Shown: positions 20,628-32,039 of the stretch, in pieces
How the letters are laid out: each line of letters opens with the position of its first letter
Position numbering within the stretch: position 1 is the first letter of the stretch
Assembly (NCBI GenBank): GCA_039621445.1
Contig: CP154955.1
Span: forward strand, 27,171,176 to 27,235,175
DNA length: 64,000 bases
Origin: Euglena gracilis
Lineage: Eukaryota > Euglenida > Euglenophyceae > Euglenales
Reading direction: 5' to 3'
Translations under genes and position numbers: made by a program
Notes under the pieces: model-generated
Database searches by the model: none
What the model was told of the DNA's origin: nothing
Seen by the model: the letters and a program-made list of their open reading frames with translations, nothing else

Positions 20628-22990
20628 CGTTGCCGAAGTTCTATTCTGCGACTCCCGGGCGGTAACTGCTGCGTTTTACGCACGCCCGCCGCGGGCAAAA
20701 TTGCGCATGTCGGGCCGGCGCCCTTCGCAACAGTCAGGTAAAGGATCGCCGACCCCTACCCGGGGCAGAGCGCTCGTTTTTGGAGCGCCGGCGCGGCCGA
20801 TTTCGGCCGAAAACGACCGAAAAACAACGTTTTTGGGGGCGTCCGTTGCCGAAGTGTTATTTTGCGCCTCCCGGGCGGTAATTGCTGCGTTTTACGCACG
20901 CCCGCCGCGGGCAAAAGTGCGCCTGTCGGGCCGGCGCCCTTCGCAACAGTCAGGAAAAACATCGCCGACCTCTATCCGTGGAAGAGCGCTCGTTTTTGGA
21001 GCGCCGGCGCGGCCTATTTCGGCCGAAAACGACCGAAAAACGACGTTTTTTGGGGCGTCCGTTGCCAACGTGCTATTTTACGCCTCCCGGGCGGTAACTG
21101 CTGCGTTTTACGCACGCCCGCCGCGAGCAAAGATACGCCTGTCGGGCCGGCGCCCTTCGCACAGTCAGGAAAAACATCGGCGACCTCTACCCGGGGCAGA
21201 GCGCTCGTTTTTGGAGCGCGGGCGCGGCCGATTTCGGGTGAAAAGACCGAAAAACGACGTTTTTTGGGGCGTCCGTTGCCAAAGTGCTATTTTGTGCCTC
21301 CCGGGCGGTAACTGCTGCGTTTTACGCACGCCCGCCGCGAGCAAAATTGCGCCTGTCGGGCCAGCGCCCTTCCACACAGTCAGGTAACGGATCGCCCACC
21401 TCTGCCCGGGGCAGAGCGCTCGTTTTTGGGGGCGTCCGTTGCCGAAGTGCTATTTTGTGCCTCCGGGCGGTATCTGCTGCGTTTTTACGCACGCACGCCG
21501 CGGGCAAAATTGCTCCTGTCGGGCTGGCGCCCTTCGAAACAGTCAGGAAAAACATCGCGGCCTCTACCCGGGGCAGAGCGCTCTTTTTTGGAGCGCCGGC
21601 GCGGCCAATTTCGGCCGAAAACGACCGAAAAACGACGTTTTATTGGGGCGTCCGTTGCCGAAGTGCTATTTTGCGCCTCCCGGACGGTATCCGCTGCGTT
21701 TTACGCACGCCCGCCGGGGGCAAAATTGCGCCTGTCTGGCCGGCGCCCTTCGCAACAGTCAGGTAAAGGATCGCCGACCTCTACCGGGAGCAGAGCGCTC
21801 GTTTTTGGAGCGGCGGCGCGGCCGATTTCGGTCGAAAACGACCGAAAAACGACGTTTTTTGGGGCGTCCGTTGCCAAAGTGCTATTTTGCGCCTCCCGGG
21901 CAGTAACTGCTGCGTTTTACGCACGCCCGCCGCGGGCAAAATTCCGCCTGTCGGGCCGGCGCCCTTCGCAACTGTCAGGTAAAGGATCGCCGACCTCTAC
22001 TCGGGGCAGAGCGCTCGTTTTTGGAACGCCGGCGCGGCCGATTTCGGCCGAAAACGACCGAAACACCACGTTTTTGGGGCGTCCGTTGCCGAAGTGCTAT
22101 TTTGCGCCTCCCGGGCGGTAACTGCTGCGTTTTACGCACGCCCGCCGGGGGCGAAATTGCGCCTGTCGGGCCGGCGCCCTTCGCAACTGTCAGGTAAAGG
22201 ATCGCCGACCTCTACCCGGGGCAGAGCGCTCGTTTTTGGAGCGCGGGCGCGGCCGATTTCGGCCGAAAACGACCAAAAACGACGTTTTTTGGGGCGTCCG
22301 TTGCCGAAGTGCTATTTTGCGCCTCCCGGGCGGTAACTGCTGCGTTTTACGCTCGCCCGCCGTGGGCAAAATTGCGCCTGTCGCGCCGGCGCCCTTCGCA
22401 ACAGTCAGGTAAAGGATCCCCGACCTCTACCCGGGGCAGAGCGCTCGTTTTCGGAGCGCCGGCGCGGCCGATTTCGGCCGAAAACGACCGAAAAACGACG
22501 TTTTTGGGGGCGTCTTTTGCCAAAGTGCTATTTTGCGCCTCCCTGGCGGTAACTGCTGCGTTTTACGCACGCCCGCCGCGGGCAAAATTGCGCCTGTCGG
22601 GCCGGCGCCCTTCGCAACAGTCAGGTAAAGGATCGCCGACCTCTACCCGGGGCAGAGCGCTCGTTTTTGGAGCGCCGGCGCGGACTATTTCGGCAAAAAC
22701 GACCGGAAAAAGACGCTTTTTGGGGCGTCCGTTGCCGAAGTGTTATTTTGCGCCTCCCGGGCGGTAACTGCTGCGTTTTACGCACGCCCGCCGCGGGGAA
22801 AATTGCGCCTGTCGGGCCGGAGCCCTTCGCAACAGCCGGGTAAAGGATCGCCGACCTCTACCCGGGGCAGAGCGCTCGTTTTTCGAGCGCGGGCGCGGCC
22901 GATATCGGCCGAAAACGACCGAAAACCGTTTTTTTTGGGGGGTCTTTTGCCAAAGTGCTATTTTGCGCCTCCCGGGCGGTAACTGCTGCG
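20628..22990 (+). repeat. Satellite array, plus orientation
   Basis: About 11 monomers. One around 21370-21430 is internally deleted (GCTCGTTTTTGG joined directly to GGGCGTCC). Ends abruptly at CTGCTGCG where the duplicated GyA sequence begins. Confidence 0.93.
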
Positions 22991-24945
22991 TTGAAGTCTT
23001 TCTGAAAAACCCGTTGGCCCTCGGTGGTATTCCGTGGATTCGGGCCCGGATACGCTCGAGCACCAAGCGTACCCTTTCCGGATTCTTGTCGGAATCGCGA
23101 AATTTCTGGTGAAGGTGAATCCTGGTACCGGAAATCCGGTCGCAAACCCTGTTGGTCACCCGTAATAGGGGGACACTCCGGTGTGGGGGTATGTTGCGCA
23201 TGCAACATGTGACCCACTCCCGGTGTACGGGTTTGGCTCATTCCACGCACAAGCATGGAATGATGTATTTCTTGGTGGAGACCTGGCGGAATCGCCGTGT
23301 TTTCCGCGAATTCGGTTCCCGTAATGGGAAATTCATCCGAAAACTGGTTTTGGGTTGTGGACAAGGCCAATGGTGGCACAATTCGCGGAATCGCGGATCG
23401 TGACACTCGGGACACGGGTGGTGGTGGTGCATGTGCACCCAGAGCCGGGTTATGAAAACGCGACTCTGGAACATTTGGCGCATCTTCGGCAATGCATACT
23501 GCCGAATTACGGTGTGAAACCCGCTGTTGGTTGGACACATTATCCAAACCCACAGACAAGTCATGCACACTTTGCTCCAAATGCTCAACGAGTTGGAGTT
23601 GGCCGCAAATACGGTCAACTTCATCCTCCAAAGCGCGAATACGCTTGCGGTAACGGGAAAAGTCATCCAAGTGCGGAATCCTTTCGGAAATTCTGGTAAC
23701 ATCTTGGACAAGTTTCCCGTGAGACGTATCCAGTATTTGGAGTTGTCCCATTAATGCTTTTACAGCATTTGAGAGAATCTGCAAAGGTGATGTTACCTTG
23801 GTTGGTGTGGTGGTGGGTGCAACCGGTGCTGGGTTATCCGAGAACGCGGTTGTGGTACCCATGGGCAAATTTCCGGGTTGTGGCTTATCCAGAAACGCGG
23901 AAATTCGCTCATCCAACCTGGTAATCTCACCTTGCGTGGATCGGGCATTCCGATTCACCGATTCCTCAAGCCGTAATAGGCTGTTGCAGAAATCTTGCAA
24001 GGTTTCCTGATTGTTAGTGAGCATTTTGTCATAAAATGCCTTGAAATCGGGGTTATCGGTAATCCGAGAACCGGAACCTGCAGGTAGAGACTGCATTTCC
24101 GTTACTTTGGTAGACACCGATGCATACCGGGTCTGGAGTTCCCCAATAGCAGTCTGAAAGCCGCTAATGTCCGGAACTCGGTGGGAAAGCGCAGAATAGC
24201 TTTGTTGCAAACCCGCAATGGCCGATTTAATCCTGCCAATGTCGGATTGCAACTGCAACTGCAGGGAATCCTGCCGTTGTGCGATTTCCGCCACTTTCGC
24301 GCTCAGATTGGATTATCCAACCTGATTCGCGTCACAATAGCAGGTTTTCTGCTCCAAACGGGAAAGTCGCTCCTCCAACTGCCGCACATACGTGTGGGGA
24401 GCAAAATTCTCGTTGGCTTGTGACTGGAATTGCCGAAACTTTTCCGTTTCATCGCACAACTGCATAATGCGGTGTTGCGATTCATGGAAAGTTGCGGACA
24501 ATGTGGTGAAATGGTCCATAGACACAAATCCACCACTGCTGGATGTTGCAGACGAGGAATCTCGTACATGCAACTGTTGTTGCAAATGCAACAACGCAGA
24601 TGAACAGGACTCCATTTGTCCCGATAACTGTTGTAGTGAGCCATGCAAGTGCAGAAACTTGGAGTCATTCCGTGTTTCCGCTTCATGCATGCATTCACTA
24701 ATTTGCCGGAAGTTTTGCGGGAGCTGTTGGCATATTCTGTCAAAGGTTTCCCGAAAGTTTGCAAGGTCAATACCCGCACTTTCGAAGTTCCTCTGGCAAT
24801 ATCTGCCAACTTCCTGCAAGTAATTCCAGCAGTGTTCCAGCTTGGTGAAGACATGTTTCTGGTTGTCCTCATCAAACTGAAGCACTTTGTTCAATGCGGT
24901 TGCACACTCTGCAACGCATTGTTGTACATGGTTGAACTGCCTCAC
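22991..24945 (-). pseudogene. gag: Truncated gag copy with internal stop
   Basis: Corresponds to gag residues 1-650 of 4445-7594. A T/A difference at about 24313 turns a Leu codon (residue 211) into TAA, splitting the frame into a 210-residue N-terminal part (24945-24313) and a downstream part that reads on from residue 219. At 22991 the frame runs out of gag into satellite sequence, so the capsid and RNA-binding parts are lost. Other differences are sparse single substitutions, which indicates a recent duplication. Confidence 0.88.
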
Positions 24946-25574
24946 AAGGGGTGATCCCCTGGAAGCCGAGCAACAATATCCTGCACATCCTCAGCAGTGA
25001 GGAGCTCACCAGTGCCCTTCCCATAGTCATCCATGGGTTGGGATGTACCGGAAAATTCCGGCACCACGAGGCGAGTCTCCGGTTGCCAAGGTAGTGCGGG
25101 ATAGCACCCGATATCGGGTGGTGGTGGCAAAGCTCTGTAAGGGCTTGCCGGTGGAAGAGCCGGTGGGGGTTGAAAGAAACACGGGGTTTCTAGCCCACCA
25201 TCACCAGAGAAGCCCGGTGGCGGAATCACCACGGGTCTCTCCGGTGTGCGCAGCTGCACCCTTGCCGCAGACAGAGGCGAATACCCCCGTTGTGGCAAGG
25301 TGAGTGCGGAAGAGGCCGCATTAGCCTCTGAAGCCAATGATGTGGAGGGCTCATCGCCGACCACTGTCAATGATGACAAGTGTTGCAATTGTGACAATTG
25401 AATCAATTGTGCCTCATCGGCGTGGGAACTGGAAGCACTTTCACATAAAAGCTTCCAATCCCCATTTTCTTGGTCAATGTCTTGCAATGATGCCTGTAAT
25501 AAGGCATAGTTGAATTGATGGTTGGGGCCTGTGCTTTGCATCTTTCTGGTGACAAAAACAGCAAAAACCCACAA
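24942..25574 (-). CDS. ORF1 copy in truncated GyA
   Basis: Same 210-residue frame as 7591-8223, with the internal Met start at 25541. It is intact and appears unchanged, with the same GTGA overlap to the gag frame. Because the rest of the element is missing, it is probably a dead passenger unless transcribed from the LTR at 25828-26134. Function unknown. Confidence 0.6.
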   Translation of the reverse strand: MWVFAVFVTRKMQSTGPNHQFNYALLQASLQDIDQENGDWKLLCESASSSHADEAQLIQLSQLQHLSSLTVVGDEPSTSLASEANAASSALTLPQRGYSPLSAARVQLRTPERPVVIPPPGFSGDGGLETPCFFQPPPALPPASPYRALPPPPDIGCYPALPWQPETRLVVPEFSGTSQPMDDYGKGTGELLTAEDVQDIVARLPGDHPL

Positions 25575-25827
25575 AACTAAGCAGTTGTGCTGGCACCAGA
25601 GGGGCTGTAACGGGTAATACCGTACAGAACCTTCCGGAGCCTGCTCGTCTGCTTAGACGTTGACTAGAAGCCGGGAGCTGACGCTGCGACCGTGTAATAA
25701 CGGTGCAGAGGCTCTCCGCTGCCAGTCAGCGTAGGATCGAACCAATCTGCTACCAAGTGTAATACCTGGTAGCCTTTCTTTCTGTATGGGCTGTATGTGT
25801 AGGATCGTAACCTAATCTGCTACCAAG
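25575..25827 (-). promoter_or_regulatory. GyA leader copy with tRNA-iMet primer-binding site
   Basis: Same as 8224-8476. Main primer site at 25825-25816 (minus strand TGGTAGCAGA), with the second copy about 70 bp further into the leader. Confidence 0.75.
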
Positions 25828-26134
25828 TGTACGTCTGATTCCCAATTCCCAATTCCCAAAAAGCCTTCGTTTTCGCCTTGGCGCACCTACTTGGGAACTA
25901 AAAATCAGAGTGACAGTAAAAACCCTTTTCCCACTTCCCAAGAAGCAAAGCACGGAGCAATGCAGGGAGGACGGACTGGAAATCCAAGTCCGGTCCAAGG
26001 AAAAGGAAGGAAAAGGGGTAAGAAGAATACCACCTGTGGAGAGAGAAGGGGCACCCATTAGGAGATCCTAATAGGATCTGCTTCCATCCTAACTTCCTCA
26101 ACGGAAGGGGACAGAAGCATACGCCTGGTACACA
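25828..26134 (-). repeat. GyA LTR, second copy
   Basis: 307 bp, same boundaries and same satellite flank as 8477-8783, with one visible substitution (AGAGTGACAG versus AGAGTAACAG). Confidence 0.85.
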
Positions 26135-29049
26135 AAAACGCAGCAGTTACCGCCCGGGAGACGAAAAATAGCACTTTGGCAACGGACGCCCCCAAAAAAA
26201 CGTCGTTTTTCGGTCGTTTTCGGCCGAAATCGACGAGCGCTCTGCCCCGTGTAGAGGTCGGCGATCCATTACCTGACAGTTGCGAAGGACGCCGGCCCGA
26301 CAGGCGCAACTTTGCCCGCTGCGGGCGTGCGTAAAACGCAGCAGTTACCCCCGGGAGGCGCAAAATAGCTCTTTGGCAACGGACGCCCAAAAAAGCGTCG
26401 TTTTTCGGTCGTTTTCGGCCGAAATCAGCCGCACCGGCGCTCCAAAAACGAGCGCTCTGCCCCGGGTAGAGGTCAGCGATCCTTTACCTGACAGTTGCGA
26501 AGGACGCCGGCCCGACAGGCCCCAAAAACGTGGTTTTTCGGTCGTTTTCGGCCGAAATCGACCGCGCCGGCGCTCCAAAAACGAGCGCTCTGCCCCGGGC
26601 AGAGGTCGGCGATCCTGTACCTGACAGTTGCGAAGGACGCCGGCCCGACAGGCGCAATTTTGACCGCGGCGGGCGTACGTAAAACGCAGCAGTTACCGCC
26701 CGGGAGGCGCAAAATAGCACTTTGGCAACGGACGCCACCAAAAACGTGGGTTTTCGGCCGTTTTCGGCCGAAATCGGCGGCACCGGCGCTCCAAAAACGA
26801 GCGCTCTGCCCCGGGTAGAGGTCGGCGATCCTTTACCTGACAGTTGCGAAGGACGCCGGCCGGACAGGCGCAATTTTGCCCGCGGCGGGCGTGCGTAAAA
26901 CGCAGCAGTTACCGCCCGGGAGGCGCAAAATAGCACTTCGGCAACGGACGCCCCAAAAAACGGGGCTTTTCGGTCGTTTTCGGCCGAAATCGGCCGCGCC
27001 GACGCTCCAAAAAACGAGCGCTATGCCCCCGGGTAGAGGTCGGCGATCCTTTACCTGACTGTTTCGAAGGGCGCCGGCCCGACAGACGCAGTTTTGCCCG
27101 CGGCGGGCGTGCGTAAAACGCAGCAGTTACTGCCCGGGAGGCGCAAAATAGCACTTCGGCAACGGACGCCCCCAAAAACGGGGCTTTTCGGTCGTTTTCG
27201 GCCGAAATCGGCCGCGCCGGCGCTCCAAAAAACGAGCGCTATGCCCCGGGTAGAGGTCGGCGATCCTTTACCTGACTGTTTCGAAGAGCGCCGGCCCGAC
27301 AGGCGCAATTTTGCGCGCGGCGGGCGTGCGTAAAACGCAGCAGTTACCCCCGGGAGGCGCAAAATAGCACTTTGGCAACGGCCGCCCTAAAAAATAACGT
27401 CGTTTTTCGGTCGTTTTCGGCCGAAATCGGCCGCGCCGGCGCTCCAAAAACGAGCGCTCTGCCCCGGGTAGAGGTCGGCGATCCTTTACCTGACTGTTAC
27501 GAAGGGCGCCGGCCCGACAGACGCAGTTTTGCCCGCGGCGTGCGTGCGTAAAACGCAGCAGTTACCGCCCGGGAGGCGCAAAATAGCACTTCGGCAACGG
27601 ACGCCCCCAAAAACGGGGCTTTTCGGTCGTTTTCGGCCAAAATCGGCCGCGCCGGCGCTCCAAAAAACGAGCGCCATGCCCCGGGTAGAGGTCGGCGATC
27701 CTTTACCTGACTGTTTCGAAGAGCGCCGGCCCGACAGGCGCAATTTTGCCCGCGGCGGGCGTGCGTAAAACGCAGCAGTTACCCCCGGGAGGCGCAAAAT
27801 AGCACTTTGGCAACGGACGCCCAGAAACGTGGTTTTTCGGTCGTTTTCGGCCGAAATCGGCCGCACCTGCGCTCCAAAAACGAGCGCTCTGCCCCGGGTA
27901 GAGGTCGGCGATCCTTTACCTGACAGTTGCGAAGGGCGCCGGTCCGACAGGCGCAGTTTTGCCCGCGGCGGGCGTGCGTAAAACACAGCAATTACCGCCC
28001 GGGAGGCTCAAAATAGCACTTTGGCAACGGCCGCCCTAAAAAAAAACGTCGTTTTTCGGTCGTTTTCGGCCGAAATCGCCCGCGCCGGCGTTCCAAAAAC
28101 GAGCGCTCTGCCCCGGGTAGAGGTCGGTGATGCTTTACCTGACAGTTGCGAAGGACGCCGGCCCGACAGGCGCAATTTTGCCCGCGGCGGGCGTGCGTAA
28201 AACGCAGCAGTTACCGCCCGGGAGGCGCAAAATAGCACTTTGGCAACGGACGCCCAAAAAAGTGGTTTTTCGGTCGTTGTCGGCCGAAATCGGCCGCACC
28301 CGCGCTCCAAAAACGAGCGCTCTGACCCGGGTAGAGGTCGGCGATCCTTTACCTGACTGTTTCGAAGAGCGCCGGCCCGACAGGCGCAATTTTGCCCGCG
28401 GCGGGCGTGCGTAAAACGCAGCAGTTACCGCCCGGGAGGCGCAAAATAGCACTTCGGCAACGGGTGCCCCAAAAAAACGCCGTTTTTCGGTCGTTTTTGG
28501 CCGAAATAGTCCACGCCCGCGCCCCAAAAACGAGCGCTGTGCCCCGGGTAGATGTCGGCGATCCTTTACCTGACCGTTTGGAAGGGCGCCGGCCCGACGG
28601 GCGCAATTTTGCCCGCGGCGGGCGTGCGTAAAACGCAGCAGTTACCGCCTGGGAGGCGCAAAATAGCACTTCGGCAACGGACGCCCCAAAAAGCGTCGTT
28701 TTCCGGTCGTTTTCACCCGAATTCGGCCGCGCCGGCGCTCCAAAAACGAGCGCTCTGCCCCGGGTAGAGGTCGGCGATCCTTTACCTGACTGTTGCGAAG
28801 GGCGCCGTCCCGACGGGCGCAATTTTGCACGCGGCGGGCGTGCGTAAAACGCAGCAGGTACCGCCCGGGAGGCGCAAAATAGCACTTCGGCAACGGACGC
28901 CCCAAAAAACGTCTTTTTCCGGTCGTTTTTGGCCGAAATCGGCCGCGCCGGCGCTCCAAAAACGAGCGCTCTGCCCCGGGTAGAGGTCGGCGATCCTTTA
29001 GCTGACTGTTGCGAAGGACGCCGGCCCGACAGGCGCAATTTTGCCCGCG
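26135..29049 (-). repeat. Satellite array, minus orientation
   Basis: About 13 monomers matching 8784-11917 of unit I. Begins at the GyA LTR edge and ends at the third copy of the inversion junction (GCCCGCG/CTTTTGGGGG). Confidence 0.95.
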
Positions 29050-29251
29050 CTTTTGGGGGCGTCCGTTGCCAAAGTGCTATTTTGCGCCTTCCTTCAAAAT
29101 TGCGCCCGTCGGGCCGGCGCCCTTCGCAACTGTCAGGTAAAGGATCGCCGACCTCTACCCGGGGCAGAGCGCTCGTTTTGGGAGCGCCGGCGCGGCCGAT
29201 TTCGGCCGAAAACGACCGAAAACGACGTTTTTTGGGGCGTCCGTTGCCGAA

Positions 29252-31640
29252 GTGTTATTTTGCGCCTCCCGGGCGGTAACTGCTGCGTTTTATGCACGCC
29301 CGCCGCGTGCAAAATTGCGCCTGTCGGGCCGGCGCCCTTCGCAACAGTCAGGTAAAGGATCGCCGACCCCTACCCGGGGCAGACCGCTCGTTGTTGGAGC
29401 GCCGGCGCGGCCGATTTCATCCGAAAACGACCGAAAAACGACGTTTTTTGGGGCGTCCGTTGCCGAAGTGCTATTCTGCGCCTCCCGGGCGGTAACTGCT
29501 GCGTTTTACGCACGCGAGCAAAATTGCGCCTGTCGGGCCGGCGTCTTTCGCAAACTATCAGGTAAAGGATCCCCGACCCCTACCCGGGGCAGAGCGCTCG
29601 TTTTTGGAGCGCCGACGCGGCCAATATCGGCCGAAAACGACCGAAAAACGACGTTTTTTGGGGCGTCCGTTGCCGAAGTGTTTTTTTGCGCCTCACGGGC
29701 GGTAACTGCTGCGTTTTATGCACGCCCGTCGCGTGCAAAATTGCGCCTGTCGGGCCGGCGCCCTTCGCAACAGTCAGGTAAAGGATCGCCGACCCCTACC
29801 CGGGGCAGAGCGCTCGTTTTTGGAGCGCCGACGCGGCCGATATCGGCCGAAAACGACCGAAAAACGACGTTTTTCGGGGCGTCCGTTGCCGAAGTGTTAT
29901 TTTGCGCCTCCCGGGCGGTAACTGCTGCGTTTTACGCACGCCCGCCGCGTGCAAAATTGCGCCTGTCGGGCCGCCGTCCTTCGCAACAGTCAGGTAAAGG
30001 ATCGCCGACCCCTACCCGGGGCAGAGCGCTCGTTTTTGGGGCGCCGGCGCGGCCGATTTCGGCCGAAAACGACCGAAAAACGACGTTTTTGGGGGCGTCC
30101 GTTGCCGAAGTGCTATTTTGCGCCTCCCGGGCGGTAACTGCTGCGTTTTATGCACGCCCGCCGCGGGCAAAATTGCGCCTGTCGGGCCGGCGCCCTTCGC
30201 AACAGTCAGGTAAAGGATCGCCGACCCCTACCTGGGGCAGAGCGCCCGTTTTTGGAGCGCCGGCGCGGCCGATTTCGGCCGAAAACGACCGAAAAACGAC
30301 GTTTTTTGGGGCGTCCGTTGCCGAAGTTCTATTCTGCGACTCCCGGGCGGTAACTGCTGCGTTTTACGCACGCCCGCCGCGGGCAAAATTGCGCCTGTCG
30401 GGCCGGCGCCCTCCGCAACAGTCAGGTAAAGGATCGCCGACCCCTACCCGGGGCAGAGCGCTCGTTTTTGGAGCGCCGGCGCGGCCGATTTCGGCCGAAA
30501 ACGACCGAAAAACGACGTTTTTTGGGGCGTCCGTTGCCGAAGTGTTATTTTGCGCCTCACGGGCGGTAACTGCTGCGTTTTATGCACGCGCGTCGCGTGC
30601 AAAATTGCGCCTGTCGGGCCGGCGCCCTTTGCAACAGTCAGGTAAAGGATCGCCGACCCCTACCCGGGGCAGAGCGCTCGTTTTTGGAGCGCCGACGCGG
30701 CCGATATCGGCCGAAAACGACCGAAAAACGACGTTTTTTGGGGCGTCCGTTGCCGAAGTGCTATTCTGCGCCTCCCGGGCGGTAACTGCTGCGTTTTACG
30801 CACGCGAGCAAAATTGCGCCTGTCGGGCCGGCGTCCTTCGCAAACTGTCAGGTAAAGGATCCCCGACCCCTACCCGGGGCAGAGCGCTCGTTTTTGGAGC
30901 GCCGACGCGGCCAATATCGGCCGAAAACGACCGAAAAACGACGTTTTTTGGGGCGTCCGTTGCCGAAGTGTTAATTTGCGCCTCACGGGCGGTAACTGCT
31001 GCGTTTTATGCACGCCCGTCGCGTGCAAAATTGCGCCTGTCGGGCCGGCGCCCTTCGCAACAGTCAGGTAAAGGATCGCCGACCCCTACCCGGGGCAGAG
31101 CGCTCGTTTTTGGAGCGCCGACGCGGCCGATATCGGCCGAAAACGACCGAAAAACGACGTTTTTTGGGGCGTCCGTTGCCGAAGTGTTATTTTGCGCCTC
31201 CCGGGCGGTAACTGCTGCGTTTTACGCACGCCCGCCGCGTGCAAAATTGCGCCTGTCGGGCCGCCGTCCTTCGCAACAGTCAGGTAAAGGATCGCCGACC
31301 CCTACCCGGGGCAGAGCGCTCGTTTTTGGGGCGCCGGCGCGGCCGATTTCGGCCGAAAACGACCGAAAAACGACGTTTTTGGGGGCGTCCGTTGCCGAAG
31401 TGCTATTTTGCGCCTCCCGGGCGGTAACTGCTGCGTTTTATGCACGCCCGCCGCGGGCAAAATTGCGCCTGTCGGGCCGGCGCCCTTCGCAACAGTCAGG
31501 TAAAGGATCGCCGACCCCTACCTGGGGCAGAGCGCCCGTTTTTGGAGCGCCGGCGCGGCCGATTTCGGCCGAAAACGACCGAAAAACGACGTTTTTTGGG
31601 GCGTCCGTTGCCGAAGTTCTATTCTGCGCCTCCCGGGCGG
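29252..31640 (+). repeat. Higher-order satellite repeat, six-monomer unit (1290 bp), two copies
   Basis: Diagnostic variants recur at 1290-bp spacing: the short GCACGCGAGC monomer at 29510 and 30800, ATGCACGCCCGTCGCG at 29718 and 31008, and GGGCCGCCGTCC at 29968 and 31258. A further four-monomer shift (863 bp) repeats part of it at 31871-32480. Confidence 0.8.
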
Positions 31641-32039
31641 TAACTGCTGCGTTTTACGCACGCCCGCCGCGTGCAAAATTGCGCCTGTCGGGCCGCCGTC
31701 CTTCGCAACAGTCAGGTAAAGGATCGCCGACCCCTACCCGGGGCAGAGCGCTCGTTTTTGGGCGCCGGCGCGGCCGATTTCGGCCGAAAACGACCGAAAA
31801 ACGACGTTTTTGGGGGCGTCCGTTGCCGAAGTGCTATTTTGCGCCTCCCGGGCGGTAACTGCTGCGTTTTATGCACGCCCGCCGCGGGCAAAATTGCGCC
31901 TGTCAGGCCGGCGCCCTTCGCAACAGTCAGGTAAAGGATCGCCGACCCCTACCCGGGGCAGAGCGCTCGTTTTTGGAGCGCCGACGCGGCCGATATCGGC
32001 CGAAAACGACCGAAAAACGACGTTTTTTGGGGCGTCCGT

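Larger units (their letters stand above)
16445..21350. repeat. Tandem duplication of 5.3 kb, second unit (two monomers shorter)
   Basis: Near-identical repeat of 11106-16444. The plus-to-minus switch of satellite orientation at about 16440 is the duplication breakpoint. Differences from unit one in the composite are a 3-bp indel at the inner end of the left LTR-B and a few substitutions, so the event is recent relative to satellite divergence. Confidence 0.85.
5640..22990. repeat. Unit I of a large tandem segmental duplication
   Basis: The sequence beginning at 5640 (inside GyA gag) reappears at 22991 with a constant offset of 17,351 bp over 5640-9500 (GyA gag, ORF1, leader, LTR and first satellite monomers). 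It continues with one-monomer gains and losses to about 12670 (matching about 29800). Because offset and unit length agree exactly, this is a tandem duplication whose breakpoint joins satellite (..CTGCTGCG) to gag (TTGAAGTC..) at 22990/22991, with TT as microhomology. Confidence 0.82.
22991..26134 (-). mobile_element. GyA second copy, 5' part only (truncated inside gag)
   Basis: Matches 5640-8783 base for base except for scattered substitutions. Contains LTR, primer site, leader, ORF1 and gag codons 1-650, and lacks the capsid domain, zinc knuckle and all of pol. It is the head of the second unit of the large tandem duplication, not an independent insertion. Confidence 0.92.
22991..29800. repeat. 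Unit II (matching part) of the large tandem duplication
   Basis: Matches 5640-12670. Differences include loss of one satellite monomer near 26830 and gain of one near 28350. Beyond about 29800, unit II continues as plus-oriented satellite without the LTR composite, whereas unit I meets the composite at 12756. Confidence 0.82.

Noticed and set aside
29252-31858. 868-codon open frame (and similar long frames at 31810-33666, 34642-36252, 50461-51909, 52635-54725) as genes
   Set aside because: They are 72-codon translations of a 216-bp satellite monomer. Other frames are also open, no unique start or domain is visible, and breaks follow monomer-length changes.
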